A stretch of DNA of 44,908 bases from Mycobacteriales bacterium (GTDB lineage: Bacteria; Actinomycetota; Actinomycetes; JAFAQI01). The stretch spans positions 1-44,908 of the forward strand of contig DASZRO010000059.1 of the NCBI GenBank assembly GCA_035550055.1. The letters run 5' to 3'. Below the pieces are notes generated by a model. It did not search any database and was not told the DNA's origin. It worked only from the letters and a program-made list of their open reading frames with translations. Of this stretch, positions 7,626-15,551 are shown one piece after another; within the stretch, counting starts at the first letter, position 1; each line of letters begins with the position of its first letter. Position numbers and translations under genes: made by a program.

Positions 7626-8528
7626 GTGGGGATCTGCGACGACCGGGTGGTCATCGTCACCGGCGCCGGCGGGGGACTCGGCCGAGCACACGCGCTGGCC
7701 TTCGCCGCGGAAGGCGCCGCCGTGGTCGTGAACGACATCGGCACCTCCCGCGAGGGTGAGGGCAGCTCGGCCGGGCCGGCGCAGGCGGTCGTCGACGAGA
7801 TCCGTGCCGCGGGCGGCGAAGCCGTCGCCGACACCTCCGACGTCGCGGACTGGGAGGGCGCCAAAGCGCTCGTCGACACCGCGCTCGACGCCTTCGGTCA
7901 GCTCGACGTGCTCGTCAACAACGCCGGCTTCCTGCGCGACCGGATGCTCGTCGGCACCTCGATCGAGGAGTGGGACGCCGTCGTACGCGTCCACCTCCGG
8001 GGACACTTCTGCACGTTGCGGCATGCCGCCGAGTACTGGCGAGAACAGTCGAAAACCGGCACGCAGCGGGATGCGCGCATCGTCAACACCTCCTCCGGCG
8101 CGGGCCTGATGGGCAGCGTCGGCCAGGGCAACTACAGCGCCGCGAAGGCCGGCATCGTCGGGCTGACTCTGGTCGCTGCGGCGGAACTGGCCAGGTACGG
8201 CGTGACGGTCAACGCGATCGCGCCCGCAGCGCGCACCCGGATGACCGAGGTCGCGATGCCGGAGATGATGAAGGCGCCCGAGGAAGGCTTCGATGCGATG
8301 GCTCCCGAGAACGTCTCCCCGCTCGTCGTCTGGCTCGGATCGCCGGAGTCCCGAGAAGTGACCGGTCGCGTCTTCGAGGTGGAGGGCGGTGTGGTGGGCG
8401 TCGCGGACGGCTGGCAACACGGTCCCAAGGTCGACAAGGGCGAGCGATGGTCGCCGGCCGAGCTGGGTCCTGTCGTGCGCGACCTGCTCGCGCAGGCACC
8501 GGCGCCGAGTCCGGTGTACGGCGCATGA
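7626..8528 (+). CDS. SDR of the 3-hydroxyacyl-CoA dehydrogenase type (HSD17B4/FabG-like)
   Basis: A 300-residue SDR with a longer C-terminus than FabG. Cofactor motif TGAGGGLGRAHAL at residues about 13-25, then VVVNDIGTSREGEG, an acidic NAD-type site with the insertion seen in multifunctional-enzyme-2 dehydrogenases. The catalytic set is NNAG, NTSSGAG and NYSAAKAG. The tail (GPKVDKGERWSPAELGPVVRDLL) is typical of SDRs acting on acyl-CoAs in actinobacterial catabolic clusters. The GTG at 7626 has a GAGAGG ribosome-binding site. Its stop overlaps the next start as ATGA, so it is translationally coupled to the acyl-CoA synthetase. The likely role is oxidation of the 3-hydroxyacyl-CoA made by the enoyl-CoA hydratase downstream. 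Confidence 0.9.
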   Translation: MGICDDRVVIVTGAGGGLGRAHALAFAAEGAAVVVNDIGTSREGEGSSAGPAQAVVDEIRAAGGEAVADTSDVADWEGAKALVDTALDAFGQLDVLVNNAGFLRDRMLVGTSIEEWDAVVRVHLRGHFCTLRHAAEYWREQSKTGTQRDARIVNTSSGAGLMGSVGQGNYSAAKAGIVGLTLVAAAELARYGVTVNAIAPAARTRMTEVAMPEMMKAPEEGFDAMAPENVSPLVVWLGSPESREVTGRVFEVEGGVVGVADGWQHGPKVDKGERWSPAELGPVVRDLLAQAPAPSPVYGA

Positions 8529-10111
8529 GCACCTTGTTGGAGGCGCCGACGATCTGGGAGCTGGTCCGCCGTCGCGCGGAGCTGTCCGGTGACCGGCCGT
8601 TGCTGCTCGAACCGTCCGGTCGCACGGTCGGCTTCGCACAGTTCGCCGCTGACGTCGAGCAGGTGGCATCCGGCCTGTACGCGATGGGCATCGGCCCGGG
8701 CACGAAGGTCACCTGGCAGCTGCCGACCCGGGTCGAGAGCATCGTCGTCTCCATGGCCCTCGCCCGGCTCGGCGCGGTCCAGAATCCGATCCTGCACCTG
8801 TACCGGGAGCGTGAGGTCGGCGCGGTGCTGCGGGCGAGCAAGCCGGAGTTCTTCATCGTTCCCGGAGTCTGGAAGGACCGCGACTTCGGGCAGATGGCCC
8901 GCGACCTTGCGGCTGACCTCGCGGCGGCGCCCACCGTCCTGGAGATCGGCACCGAGCTTCCGACCGGGGACGTCGCCGCGCTTCCCGAGCCTCCGGATTC
9001 GGGCACCGACGTGCGCTGGGTGTACTACACCTCCGGCACCACGTCGGAGCCGAAGGGGGTCCAGCACACCGACCAGACGCTGATGGCGGGCGGGCGGGGA
9101 TTGGCGGCGGCACTGGACATGTCGCCCGACGACATCGGGTCGATGGCGTTCCCGTACTCCCACATCGCCGGACCGGACTACCTGCTGATGATGCTGTCGG
9201 CAGGGTTCGGCGCGGTGCTGATCGAGGCGTTCGTCCCCGCCGAGGCGGTCGCGGCGTACCGCGAGCTCGGCGTGACGATGTGTGGCGGCAGCACGGCGTT
9301 CTATCAGATGTTCCTCGCCGAGCAGCGCAAGTCGCCAGGGGAGCCGATCATCCCGACGCTGCGGATCATGTCCGGTGGCGGAGCGGCGAAGCCACCCGAG
9401 CTGTTCTACGACGTGGCCAAGGAGATGGGCGTCCGGCTGGTTCACGGCTACGGCATGACCGAGGTGCCGATGATGGCGATGGGGTCGCCCCACGACACCG
9501 ACGAGCAGCTCGCCTACACCGACGGCAAGCCGGTGCTCGGCGCCGAGATCCGGATCGTCAAGGACGACGGGACGGTTGCGGGCCCGGACGAGGAGGGCGA
9601 GATCCGTCTCAACGGTCCGGTGGTCTGCGTCGGGTACACCGACCCGGCGGTCAACGCGGAAGCGTTCGACGCCGACGGCTGGTTTCGCACCGGGGATCTG
9701 GGCGTGCTGCGCGCCGACGGCCATCTTCGACTGACGGGCAGGCTCAAAGACGTCATCATCCGCAAGGGCGAGAACATCTCCGCCCGCGAGCTCGAAGACG
9801 TTCTGTTCAACCACCCCAAGGTGGGTGACGTCGCGGTCATCGGGGTGCCCGACGAGGAGCGGGGGGAGCTGGTCTGCGCCGTGGTCGAGACCGCGGCCGG
9901 TGCGCAGCCGATCTCCTTCGAGGAGATGGTGGGGTGGTGCAAGGACGCCGGACTGATGACGCAGAAGATCCCGGAGCGGTTGGAGATCGTGGCATCGCTG
10001 CCGCGAAACGAGACCCTGAACAAGGTGCTGAAGTTCAAGCTCCGCGAGCAGTTCTCATCCCACGAGCTCGCTCGCGCCGCTCACGATTCCGCGGGGGCCC
10101 CGAATGACTGA
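8525..10111 (+). CDS. Acyl-CoA synthetase (AMP-binding)
   Basis: A 528-residue ANL enzyme that activates an acid to its CoA ester. Motifs: YYTSGTTSEPKGVQHT (P-loop), VHGYGMTEVPMM, WFRTGDLGVLRADGHLRLTGR with the hinge, DVIIRKGENISARELE, and a C-terminal lysine in LNKVLKFKLRE where the acylation lysine is expected. It resembles cyclohexanecarboxylate/AliA-type or FadD-type ligases, but I would not fix the substrate. The ATG at 8525 overlaps the preceding stop by 4 nt. Its last 15 residues (ELARAAHDSAGAPND) are encoded by the dispersed 33-bp repeat and overlap the hydratase start by 8 nt, so the native C-terminus may have been extended by repeat insertion. Confidence 0.9.
   Translation: MSTLLEAPTIWELVRRRAELSGDRPLLLEPSGRTVGFAQFAADVEQVASGLYAMGIGPGTKVTWQLPTRVESIVVSMALARLGAVQNPILHLYREREVGAVLRASKPEFFIVPGVWKDRDFGQMARDLAADLAAAPTVLEIGTELPTGDVAALPEPPDSGTDVRWVYYTSGTTSEPKGVQHTDQTLMAGGRGLAAALDMSPDDIGSMAFPYSHIAGPDYLLMMLSAGFGAVLIEAFVPAEAVAAYRELGVTMCGGSTAFYQMFLAEQRKSPGEPIIPTLRIMSGGGAAKPPELFYDVAKEMGVRLVHGYGMTEVPMMAMGSPHDTDEQLAYTDGKPVLGAEIRIVKDDGTVAGPDEEGEIRLNGPVVCVGYTDPAVNAEAFDADGWFRTGDLGVLRADGHLRLTGRLKDVIIRKGENISARELEDVLFNHPKVGDVAVIGVPDEERGELVCAVVETAAGAQPISFEEMVGWCKDAGLMTQKIPERLEIVASLPRNETLNKVLKFKLREQFSSHELARAAHDSAGAPND
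10068..10100 (+). repeat. 33-bp dispersed repeat, copy 2
   Basis: This is the partner of the copy at 6777-6809 (28/33 identical). It lies inside the 3' end of the acyl-CoA synthetase gene and supplies its final residues, ending 4 nt before the hydratase ATG. Confidence 0.55.
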
Positions 10112-10925
10112 TGCACACCACGGGGTGGTCACCGAAAGCTCGGAAGGCGTGCTGACGATCACCCTCGACCGGCCGGACGTGCACAACGCCCTCGACTGGC
10201 AGGCCCGCGAGGAGCTGGTGGCGGCGTTTGCTCGGGCGAGCGCCGACGCTGCGGTGCGCGCGGTCGTCCTGACCGGTGCCGGCGATCGCGCGTTCTGCAC
10301 CGGCGCGGACCTGCGGGTGCCGATGCCCTCGATCGCGAAGCCGGAAGGTGCGCCGGCGCGCACTCAAGGCGACATTGCGCGTGGCATCGCGACCGGCTGG
10401 CAGCGAGTGGTGACGGCGGTGCTGGACTGTGACAAGCCGGTCGTCGCCGCCGTCAACGGCACCGCGGCGGGCGCAGGCATGCACCTGGCACTCGCCTGCG
10501 ACGTCGTGGTCATGTCCGAGTCGGCGAAGCTCGTACCGGTCTTCGTCCGGCGCGGCATCGCGCCGGACGCGGCGGGCGCCTACCTGTTGAGCCGGCTCGT
10601 CGGCCCGATGCGCGCCAAGCAGATCTACCTCTTCGGCGACGACGTGCCGGCGGCCCGCGCTTCGCAGTGGGGTCTGGTCAGCGAGCTGGTTCCGGCAGAG
10701 CGGACCGTCGAGGTCGCCACCGAGCTGGCGACCCGGCTGGCAAGCGGGCCTACTCGGGCTCTGGCAGTGACGAAGCGGTTGGTCAACCACGCGATGGACG
10801 TCGATCGTGAGGCTGCCCTCGCCGAAGAGGCGTGGGGTCAGGAGCTCGTGATGACCAGCGAGGATGCTCAGGAGGGCGTTCGTGCATTCGTCGAGCGCCG
10901 CGAGACTTCGTTCAGGGGCTGGTGA
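10104..10925 (+). CDS. Enoyl-CoA hydratase/isomerase (crotonase family)
   Basis: A 273-residue crotonase-fold protein, expected to hydrate an enoyl-CoA to the 3-hydroxyacyl-CoA. Visible features: ITLDRPDVHNALDW at the N-terminus, AFCTGADLRVP (oxyanion-hole strand), VNGTAAGAGMHLALACDVVVMSE (second oxyanion Gly), and VRRGIAPDAAGAYLLSRLVG. At the catalytic positions an Asp is present in PDAAG, while the first glutamate of rat hydratase is not obvious, so isomerase or lyase activity is possible. It sits in the operon after the acyl-CoA synthetase with an 8-nt overlap, and 3 nt before an SRPBCC gene. It supplies the hydration step between the dehydrogenase and SDR reactions. Confidence 0.88.
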   Translation: MTDAHHGVVTESSEGVLTITLDRPDVHNALDWQAREELVAAFARASADAAVRAVVLTGAGDRAFCTGADLRVPMPSIAKPEGAPARTQGDIARGIATGWQRVVTAVLDCDKPVVAAVNGTAAGAGMHLALACDVVVMSESAKLVPVFVRRGIAPDAAGAYLLSRLVGPMRAKQIYLFGDDVPAARASQWGLVSELVPAERTVEVATELATRLASGPTRALAVTKRLVNHAMDVDREAALAEEAWGQELVMTSEDAQEGVRAFVERRETSFRGW

Positions 10926-10928
10926 GCA

Positions 10929-11366
10929 ATGCCGTCGACGTACGACGTTCGGGTGAGCTGCAAGGCGCCGCAGCAAAAGGTCTTCGATCTGGTTGCGGAC
11001 GCGACGAGCTGGCCGAAGTGGGCGGGTCCGGTGATCCGGTGGGGCGGCTGGGTCGTCGAAGGTGAGCCGGCTCCCGGCGGCGTCGGTGCGATCCGCAAGC
11101 TCGGCTCGAAGCAGCTGGGCACTCGCGAGCAGATCATCGAGTACGACCCGCCGCACTACATGGCGTACACGATCCTCACGCCGATGCCGGTCAGGGACTA
11201 CCGCGCGATCGTGTCGATCGATCCCGAAGGGGACGGCTGCCGCATCACGTGGGCCGCGAGCTTCGAGGGGAAGTTCCCCGGCGCCGGCGCCGCGACGGCC
11301 TGGGGACTGAAGCGCTTCATCGGCAACCTGGTGGTCCGGCTCGCCCGTTACGCAGAGACGCACTAG
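10929..11366 (+). CDS. SRPBCC-fold polyketide-cyclase/lipid-binding-like protein
   Basis: A 145-residue START/SRPBCC-fold protein: N-terminal strand TYDVRVSCKAPQQKVFDLVAD, then ATSWPKWAGPVIRWG, the usual 'W..W' helix-strand turn. After mid-strands (EQIIEYDPPHYMAYTIL, YRAIVSIDPEGDGCRITW) comes a long C-terminal helix. The fold makes a deep hydrophobic pocket that binds lipids, polyketides or CoA intermediates. In this operon it may carry or shield a hydrophobic pathway intermediate, or act as a cyclase; this is inference. It starts 3 nt after the hydratase stop and ends 2 nt before the DUF2505 gene, which has the same general fold, so two lipid-pocket proteins are encoded in tandem. Confidence 0.8.
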   Translation: MPSTYDVRVSCKAPQQKVFDLVADATSWPKWAGPVIRWGGWVVEGEPAPGGVGAIRKLGSKQLGTREQIIEYDPPHYMAYTILTPMPVRDYRAIVSIDPEGDGCRITWAASFEGKFPGAGAATAWGLKRFIGNLVVRLARYAETH

Positions 11367-11368
11367 CC

Positions 11369-11872
11369 GTGAAGCTGCGGCTGGAGCACCACTACGACGC
11401 GGACGTCGAGACGGTGTACGCGTTGATCAGCGACCCAGGCTTCATCGAGCGCAAGTACGTCGCGCTCGGCGGCCGTGGCGTCGCGGTCGACCGAACCGAC
11501 GACGACGCCGGCGGCTGCGAGGTCGTCACCAGGCGCACCGTCGACATCGAGCTCCCCGGGTTTGCCAAGAAGGTGCTGACGCCGAGCCAGACCGCCGTAC
11601 AGACCGAGACGTGGGCCGCGGCCGACTCGTCGGGCGTGCGGGAGTGCAGGTACCGGGTCGAGGTGCAGGGCGTGCCGTCGCGCGTCGAGGGCACCCACTC
11701 GCTGCGCCCGGCCCCCGGTGGTGGCACCGACCACACGATCGACATCGATGCGAAGGTGTCGATTCCCCTGCTCGGCGGTCGCCTCGAGAAGCTCGCCGCA
11801 GACCACGGCCGCGACGATATCGACGCCCAGTTCAGCTACACCGACCGGGAGCTTGCCACCCCCGCTGCCTAG
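11369..11872 (+). CDS. DUF2505 domain protein (SRPBCC-like)
   Basis: A 167-residue protein of DUF2505, an actinobacteria-typical family related to the SRPBCC fold. The signature start is LRLEHHYDADVETVYALISDPGF, followed by IERKYVALGG, and then by TRRTVDIELPGFAKKVLTPSQ and a repeated-strand core ending with LEKLAADHGRDDIDAQFSYT. Function is unknown; a lipid-binding role is suggested by fold and by the SRPBCC gene just upstream. The GTG start at 11369 is 2 nt after the preceding stop. It is the last gene of the operon, and the next gene has its own operator-controlled promoter about 35 nt downstream. Confidence 0.82.
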   Translation: MKLRLEHHYDADVETVYALISDPGFIERKYVALGGRGVAVDRTDDDAGGCEVVTRRTVDIELPGFAKKVLTPSQTAVQTETWAAADSSGVRECRYRVEVQGVPSRVEGTHSLRPAPGGGTDHTIDIDAKVSIPLLGGRLEKLAADHGRDDIDAQFSYTDRELATPAA

Positions 11873-11904
11873 CCGCCGCGTCCCCGAAGACGCACCGAGG
11901 GGGT

Positions 11905-11934
11905 TTCTGACGGGTCGTCAGATTCGCGTAGCCT
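11905..11934 (+). promoter_or_regulatory. Operator and leaderless -10 box upstream of the HMGCS-like/DUF35 gene
   Basis: TTCTGACG-GGT-CGTCAGAT spans 11905-11923; the 7-bp arms TCTGACG and CGTCAGA are perfect. A TAGCCT -10 box (11929-11934) follows and ends 7 nt before the ATG at 11942, so the mRNA is probably leaderless. The operator centre is 28 nt from the start codon. Confidence 0.8.
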
Positions 11935-11941
11935 GGGGTGC

Positions 11942-13279
11942 ATGCGCGGGGTTCTCGGATGGGGCGTGCACGTCCCGCATCGGCGGCTGGACCGTACGCA
12001 GATCGCGGCGGTCGCCGGGACCGGCGGCGGCAAGGGCACCCGCGCGGTCGCGTCGTACGACGAGGACTCCACGACCATGGCGGTCGAGGCTGGGCGGGCG
12101 TGCCTCGCGTCGGTCGACGTGTCGCCGCAGTCGCTGTGGTTCGCGACGACCAGCCCGACCTACCTCGACAAGACGAACGCCACGGCGATTCACGCCGCAC
12201 TTCGCCTGGACCGGGCCGCGGCGGCCTACGACTCGATCGGGTCGGTACGGTCCGCCGTCGCCGCGTTGCGCGGCTGTTTCGAGGCAGGCAAGGCGGCACT
12301 CGCCGTCGCCGGTGACGTCCGCATCGGACGGCCCGGCTCTGCCGACGAGGCGGCGGGTGGCGACGCGGCCGCGGCGTTGCTCGTCGGTGACGAAGCGGAC
12401 GGGCCGCTGCTCGCGGAGCTGCGCGGCTACGCCTGCGTGACCGAGGAGTTCATCGACCGCTGGCGGGTGCCCGGTGATGCCGGGTCGAAGGTCTGGGAGG
12501 AGCGCTTCGGCGAGACGAAGTACGCGCCGCTGGCCGCGGAGGCGCTGAAGACGGCGCTCGGCTACGCCGGGATCGGTCCGGAGGACGTCGACGCGCTCGT
12601 GGTCGCCGGGCTGCACGAGCGGGCCTGCGCAGCTGCGGCCAAGTCATCGGGAGTCGCTGCGGAGAAGGTCGTCGACCGCCTCGCGGCCTCGGTCGGAAAC
12701 CCGGGCGCCGCCCAGCCGTACCTGCTGCTGGCTCGCGCCCTGGAACAAGCCGAGCCGGGCCAGACGATCGTGCTCCTGGTGCTCTCCGACGGCGCGGACG
12801 CGCTGGTGCTCACCACCACCGCGGCGATTGCGACGTACGCCCCGCGCCGCCTCGTCGGCGCCGAGATCATCGCCGGGGCCCCGGTCTCCTACGGTCGCTA
12901 TCTGTCCTGGCGCGGTCTGCTCGAAGTGGAGCCGCCGCGGCGCCCGGAGCCGGCCCGGCCTTCGGCGAGCGCGGCAGGGCGGTCGACCGATTGGAAGTTC
13001 GGGCTGGAAGGTGCCGGAGGCGCCCTGGCTGACCAGCGCGGCACGGTGACGACGTTCACGGTCGACCGGCTCGCGTACTCGCAGAGCCCGCCGGTCGTCT
13101 TCGCGGTGGTCGACTTCGACGACGGTCGCCGGCTGCCGGTCGAGCTGACCGACGTCGACGCTGACGAGGTCGCGATCGGCATGCGGGTGGAGATGACCTT
13201 CCGTCGCCTGTTCACCGCGGACGGGATCGCGAACTACTTCTGGAAGGCGCGGCCGACACGAGCGGAGGATCCGTCTTGA
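11942..13279 (+). CDS. HMG-CoA-synthase-like thiolase-fold protein fused to a DUF35 OB-fold domain
   Basis: A 445-residue two-domain protein. Residues about 1-310 have the HMG-CoA synthase/KAS-III fold: GVLGWGVHVPHRRLD at the N-terminus, LWFATTSPTYLDKTNAT, EAAGGDAAAALLVGDEADG, VVAGLHERACAAAAK. The loop that should hold the nucleophilic Cys reads YDSIGSVRSAVAAL, so Ser98 or no nucleophile replaces it. After a Pro-rich linker, residues about 355-440 form a DUF35 OB-fold (GTVTTFTVDRLAYSQ, FAVVDFDDGRRLPVELT, IGMRVEMTFRRLF) without its usual N-terminal zinc ribbon. In archaea separate HMGCS, DUF35 and thiolase proteins assemble into one complex. Here the first two are fused and the thiolase is the next gene, overlapping by 4 nt (TTGA). 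Confidence 0.85.
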   Translation: MRGVLGWGVHVPHRRLDRTQIAAVAGTGGGKGTRAVASYDEDSTTMAVEAGRACLASVDVSPQSLWFATTSPTYLDKTNATAIHAALRLDRAAAAYDSIGSVRSAVAALRGCFEAGKAALAVAGDVRIGRPGSADEAAGGDAAAALLVGDEADGPLLAELRGYACVTEEFIDRWRVPGDAGSKVWEERFGETKYAPLAAEALKTALGYAGIGPEDVDALVVAGLHERACAAAAKSSGVAAEKVVDRLAASVGNPGAAQPYLLLARALEQAEPGQTIVLLVLSDGADALVLTTTAAIATYAPRRLVGAEIIAGAPVSYGRYLSWRGLLEVEPPRRPEPARPSASAAGRSTDWKFGLEGAGGALADQRGTVTTFTVDRLAYSQSPPVVFAVVDFDDGRRLPVELTDVDADEVAIGMRVEMTFRRLFTADGIANYFWKARPTRAEDPS

Positions 13280-14463
13280 GCTCTCATGGGATTCGCGATC
13301 GCGTCGCCATCGTCGGGATGGGTTGCACGCGATTCGCCGAGCACTTCGACAAGGGCACCGACGACCTGCTTCGGGAGGCCACGACCGAGGCATTTGCCGG
13401 CGCCGGCGTCACCAAGGACGACGTCGACGCGTACTGGCTGGGCACCGCTCAGTCCGGCATGAGCGGGATCACGCTCGCGCGACCGCTGCAGCTCGACGGC
13501 AAGCCGGTGACCCGGGTCGAGAACTTCTGCGCCACCGGTTCGGAGGCGCTGCGGCAAGCGGCGTACGCCGTTGCCTCCGGCGCGTACGACCTGGCGATGG
13601 CCGTCGGCGTGGAGAAGGTGAAGGACTCGGGCTACCAGGGACTCAACGCCTTCCCGATCCCCAACGACGGCACTCAGCGGTCGCTGACCGCGGCGGCCAT
13701 GTTCTCGATGGTGGCGCCGGCGTACGCCAAGCGGTACGGGGTCGATCCCGACGAGATGCGCACGGTTCTGGCGAGGATCGCCTCGAAGAACCATGCGAAC
13801 GGCGCTCGCAACCCTAAGGCGCAGTTCCGCAAGGAGATGCCGGTCGAGAAGCTGGTCGCGATGCCGGCCGTCGCCGGCGGGCTGAGCGTCTTCGACTGTG
13901 CCGGGGTCGCCGACGGCTGCGCCGCCGCAATCGTGTGCCGGGTCGAGGACGCAGCCAGGTACACGGACCGGCCGCTGGTCATCAAGGCGTTGTCGTTCGT
14001 CGCCGGCAACGGGTCCGGTCTGGAGGACCCGTCCTACGACTACACCCAGTTCCCGGAGGTGGCCGCTTCCGCCGCCGACGCCTACGCGCAGGCCGGCATC
14101 TCCGATCCGCGCTCGGAGCTCGCGATGGCCGAGGTCCATGACTGCTTCACCCCGACCGAGCTCGTGCTCATGGAGGACCTCGGCTTCTGCGAGCGCGGGA
14201 CGGCCTGGAAAGAGGTCCTGGCGGGCACCTTCGAGCGAGACGGGGAGCTGCCCGTCAACCCCGACGGCGGTTTGAAGTCCTTCGGTCATCCGGTCGGCGC
14301 CTCGGGACTGCGAATGATGTATGAGGCATGGCTGCAGCTGCGGGGTGAGGCACCCGAGGAACGGCGCATCGCGACCTACGGGAAGCGGTCGCTGGCGCTG
14401 ACGCACAACCTCGGCGGCTATCCCGGGGAGATGGTCAGCTTCGTCGGAATCGTGGGCATCTAG
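13276..14463 (+). CDS. Thiolase / lipid-transfer-protein (SCP-x type)
   Basis: A 395-residue thiolase-superfamily protein. Cys85 in VENFCATGSEALRQA is the acyl-accepting nucleophile; His288 in MAEVHDCFTPTE and His338 in LKSFGHPVGASG complete the active site. The C-terminal Cys of biosynthetic thiolases is replaced by HNLGGYPGEMV, as in SCP-x and Ltp-type proteins. Ltp2-like members with a DUF35 partner act as retro-aldolases in steroid side-chain removal, while others are thiolases. The start is TTG at 13276, overlapping the upstream TGA, with GGAGGA about 6 nt before. Coupled translation with the HMGCS/DUF35 gene supports a shared complex catalysing the C-C cleavage step. Confidence 0.9.
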   Translation: MSSHGIRDRVAIVGMGCTRFAEHFDKGTDDLLREATTEAFAGAGVTKDDVDAYWLGTAQSGMSGITLARPLQLDGKPVTRVENFCATGSEALRQAAYAVASGAYDLAMAVGVEKVKDSGYQGLNAFPIPNDGTQRSLTAAAMFSMVAPAYAKRYGVDPDEMRTVLARIASKNHANGARNPKAQFRKEMPVEKLVAMPAVAGGLSVFDCAGVADGCAAAIVCRVEDAARYTDRPLVIKALSFVAGNGSGLEDPSYDYTQFPEVAASAADAYAQAGISDPRSELAMAEVHDCFTPTELVLMEDLGFCERGTAWKEVLAGTFERDGELPVNPDGGLKSFGHPVGASGLRMMYEAWLQLRGEAPEERRIATYGKRSLALTHNLGGYPGEMVSFVGIVGI

Positions 14464-14468
14464 GTGGG

Positions 14469-15539
14469 GTGACCCGAAGCCACGACGAGCTCGCCGAGCT
14501 CTACGACGACCCTGCCCGGTGCGCGGAGGTCGCCGGGCTGACGTACGTGAGCGTGGACGAGCCGGGCATCCGCCGAGTGCGCCATGGCCGCGGCTTCAGC
14601 TATCGCTACGCCGACGGCATGGTGGTCGGTGCTGCCGTTCGCGAACGCATCGCTGCGCTGGTGATCCCGCCGGCCTGGCAGGACGTGTGGATCTGTCGCG
14701 ACGAACAAGGCCATATCCAGGCGGTCGGCACCGACGATCGCGGCCGTCGGCAGTACCTGTACCACCCGCGGTGGCGGGAGGTCCGCGACCATCTCAACTT
14801 CTGCCGGCTGGCCGGCTTCGGCGAGCGCTTGCCGATGGTGCGCGCAGACATCGAGGCCCAGCTGCGGCGGCGCACCGTCGACCGCGACCTGGTGATCGCC
14901 GCGATGTTGCGCATCGTCGACTGTTGCGGCATCCGCGCCGGATCTGAGATCTACGCCGAGGAGAACGACTCGTTCGGCCTGAGCACCTTGGCGAGACGGC
15001 ACGTGAGCGTGCGCGGGAGGCAGGTGAGGTTCTGCTTCCCGGCGAAGTCCGGCCGGCGCGCTGAGGTGAGCATCGAGGACGCCGCCGTCGCCCGGGTCGT
15101 CCGACAGCTGCTGGCCCGCCCGGGACGGCGGCTGTTCGTCGTGGACGGTACGACGCTCGGTGCGGACGAGGTCAACCAGCGGCTCGCGGCGCTCGCCGGC
15201 GCCCGGGTCACCCTGAAGGACTTCCGCACGTGGCGAGGCACGCGCGAGGCGTTCGGGTACCTGCGCGCTCATCTCGACAGCGACGAGCGGGAGGGGGAAG
15301 TGGTGGCGGCGGTCGATGCCGCGGCTGAACAGCTGGGGAACACTCGCGCGGTGGCGCGCGCCCACTACGTTCATCCCGCCGTCGTCGAGGGGTATCTCGA
15401 CGGCGGCCTCGAGCGGTTCCTGCGCGGCTGGCGGGGCCGGGCGCGTCGCGGTCTCGACCGCGACGAGACCGCCCTGCTCAGCTATCTCGACGCCGTGATG
15501 CGCGACCCGCTCGCGGCGATCCGCGGCCACGCGAGCTGA
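14469..15539 (+). CDS. DNA topoisomerase IB (poxvirus-like bacterial type)
   Basis: A 356-residue bacterial type IB topoisomerase that relaxes supercoils through a 3'-phosphotyrosine intermediate. The N-terminal domain contains IPPAWQDVWICRDEQGHIQA and GRRQYLYHPRWREVRD. The catalytic domain shows CCGIRAGSEIYAEEN (first Arg), TLKDFRTWRGT (second Arg) and the nucleophile Tyr300 in AVARAHYVHP. The GTG start is 6 nt after the thiolase stop, so it may be read from the catabolic operon although the function is unrelated. A GGTGGGGT tract overlaps the junction. It converges with the aldo/keto reductase gene, 12 nt between stops. Confidence 0.93.
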   Translation: MTRSHDELAELYDDPARCAEVAGLTYVSVDEPGIRRVRHGRGFSYRYADGMVVGAAVRERIAALVIPPAWQDVWICRDEQGHIQAVGTDDRGRRQYLYHPRWREVRDHLNFCRLAGFGERLPMVRADIEAQLRRRTVDRDLVIAAMLRIVDCCGIRAGSEIYAEENDSFGLSTLARRHVSVRGRQVRFCFPAKSGRRAEVSIEDAAVARVVRQLLARPGRRLFVVDGTTLGADEVNQRLAALAGARVTLKDFRTWRGTREAFGYLRAHLDSDEREGEVVAAVDAAAEQLGNTRAVARAHYVHPAVVEGYLDGGLERFLRGWRGRARRGLDRDETALLSYLDAVMRDPLAAIRGHAS

Positions 15540-15551
15540 CGACGGCCCTGC

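Noticed and set aside
9728-9745. CTGACGGGCAG inside the acyl-CoA synthetase, resembling the operator
   Set aside because: It encodes the conserved LTGR hinge motif, has only one good half-site and lies inside a gene.
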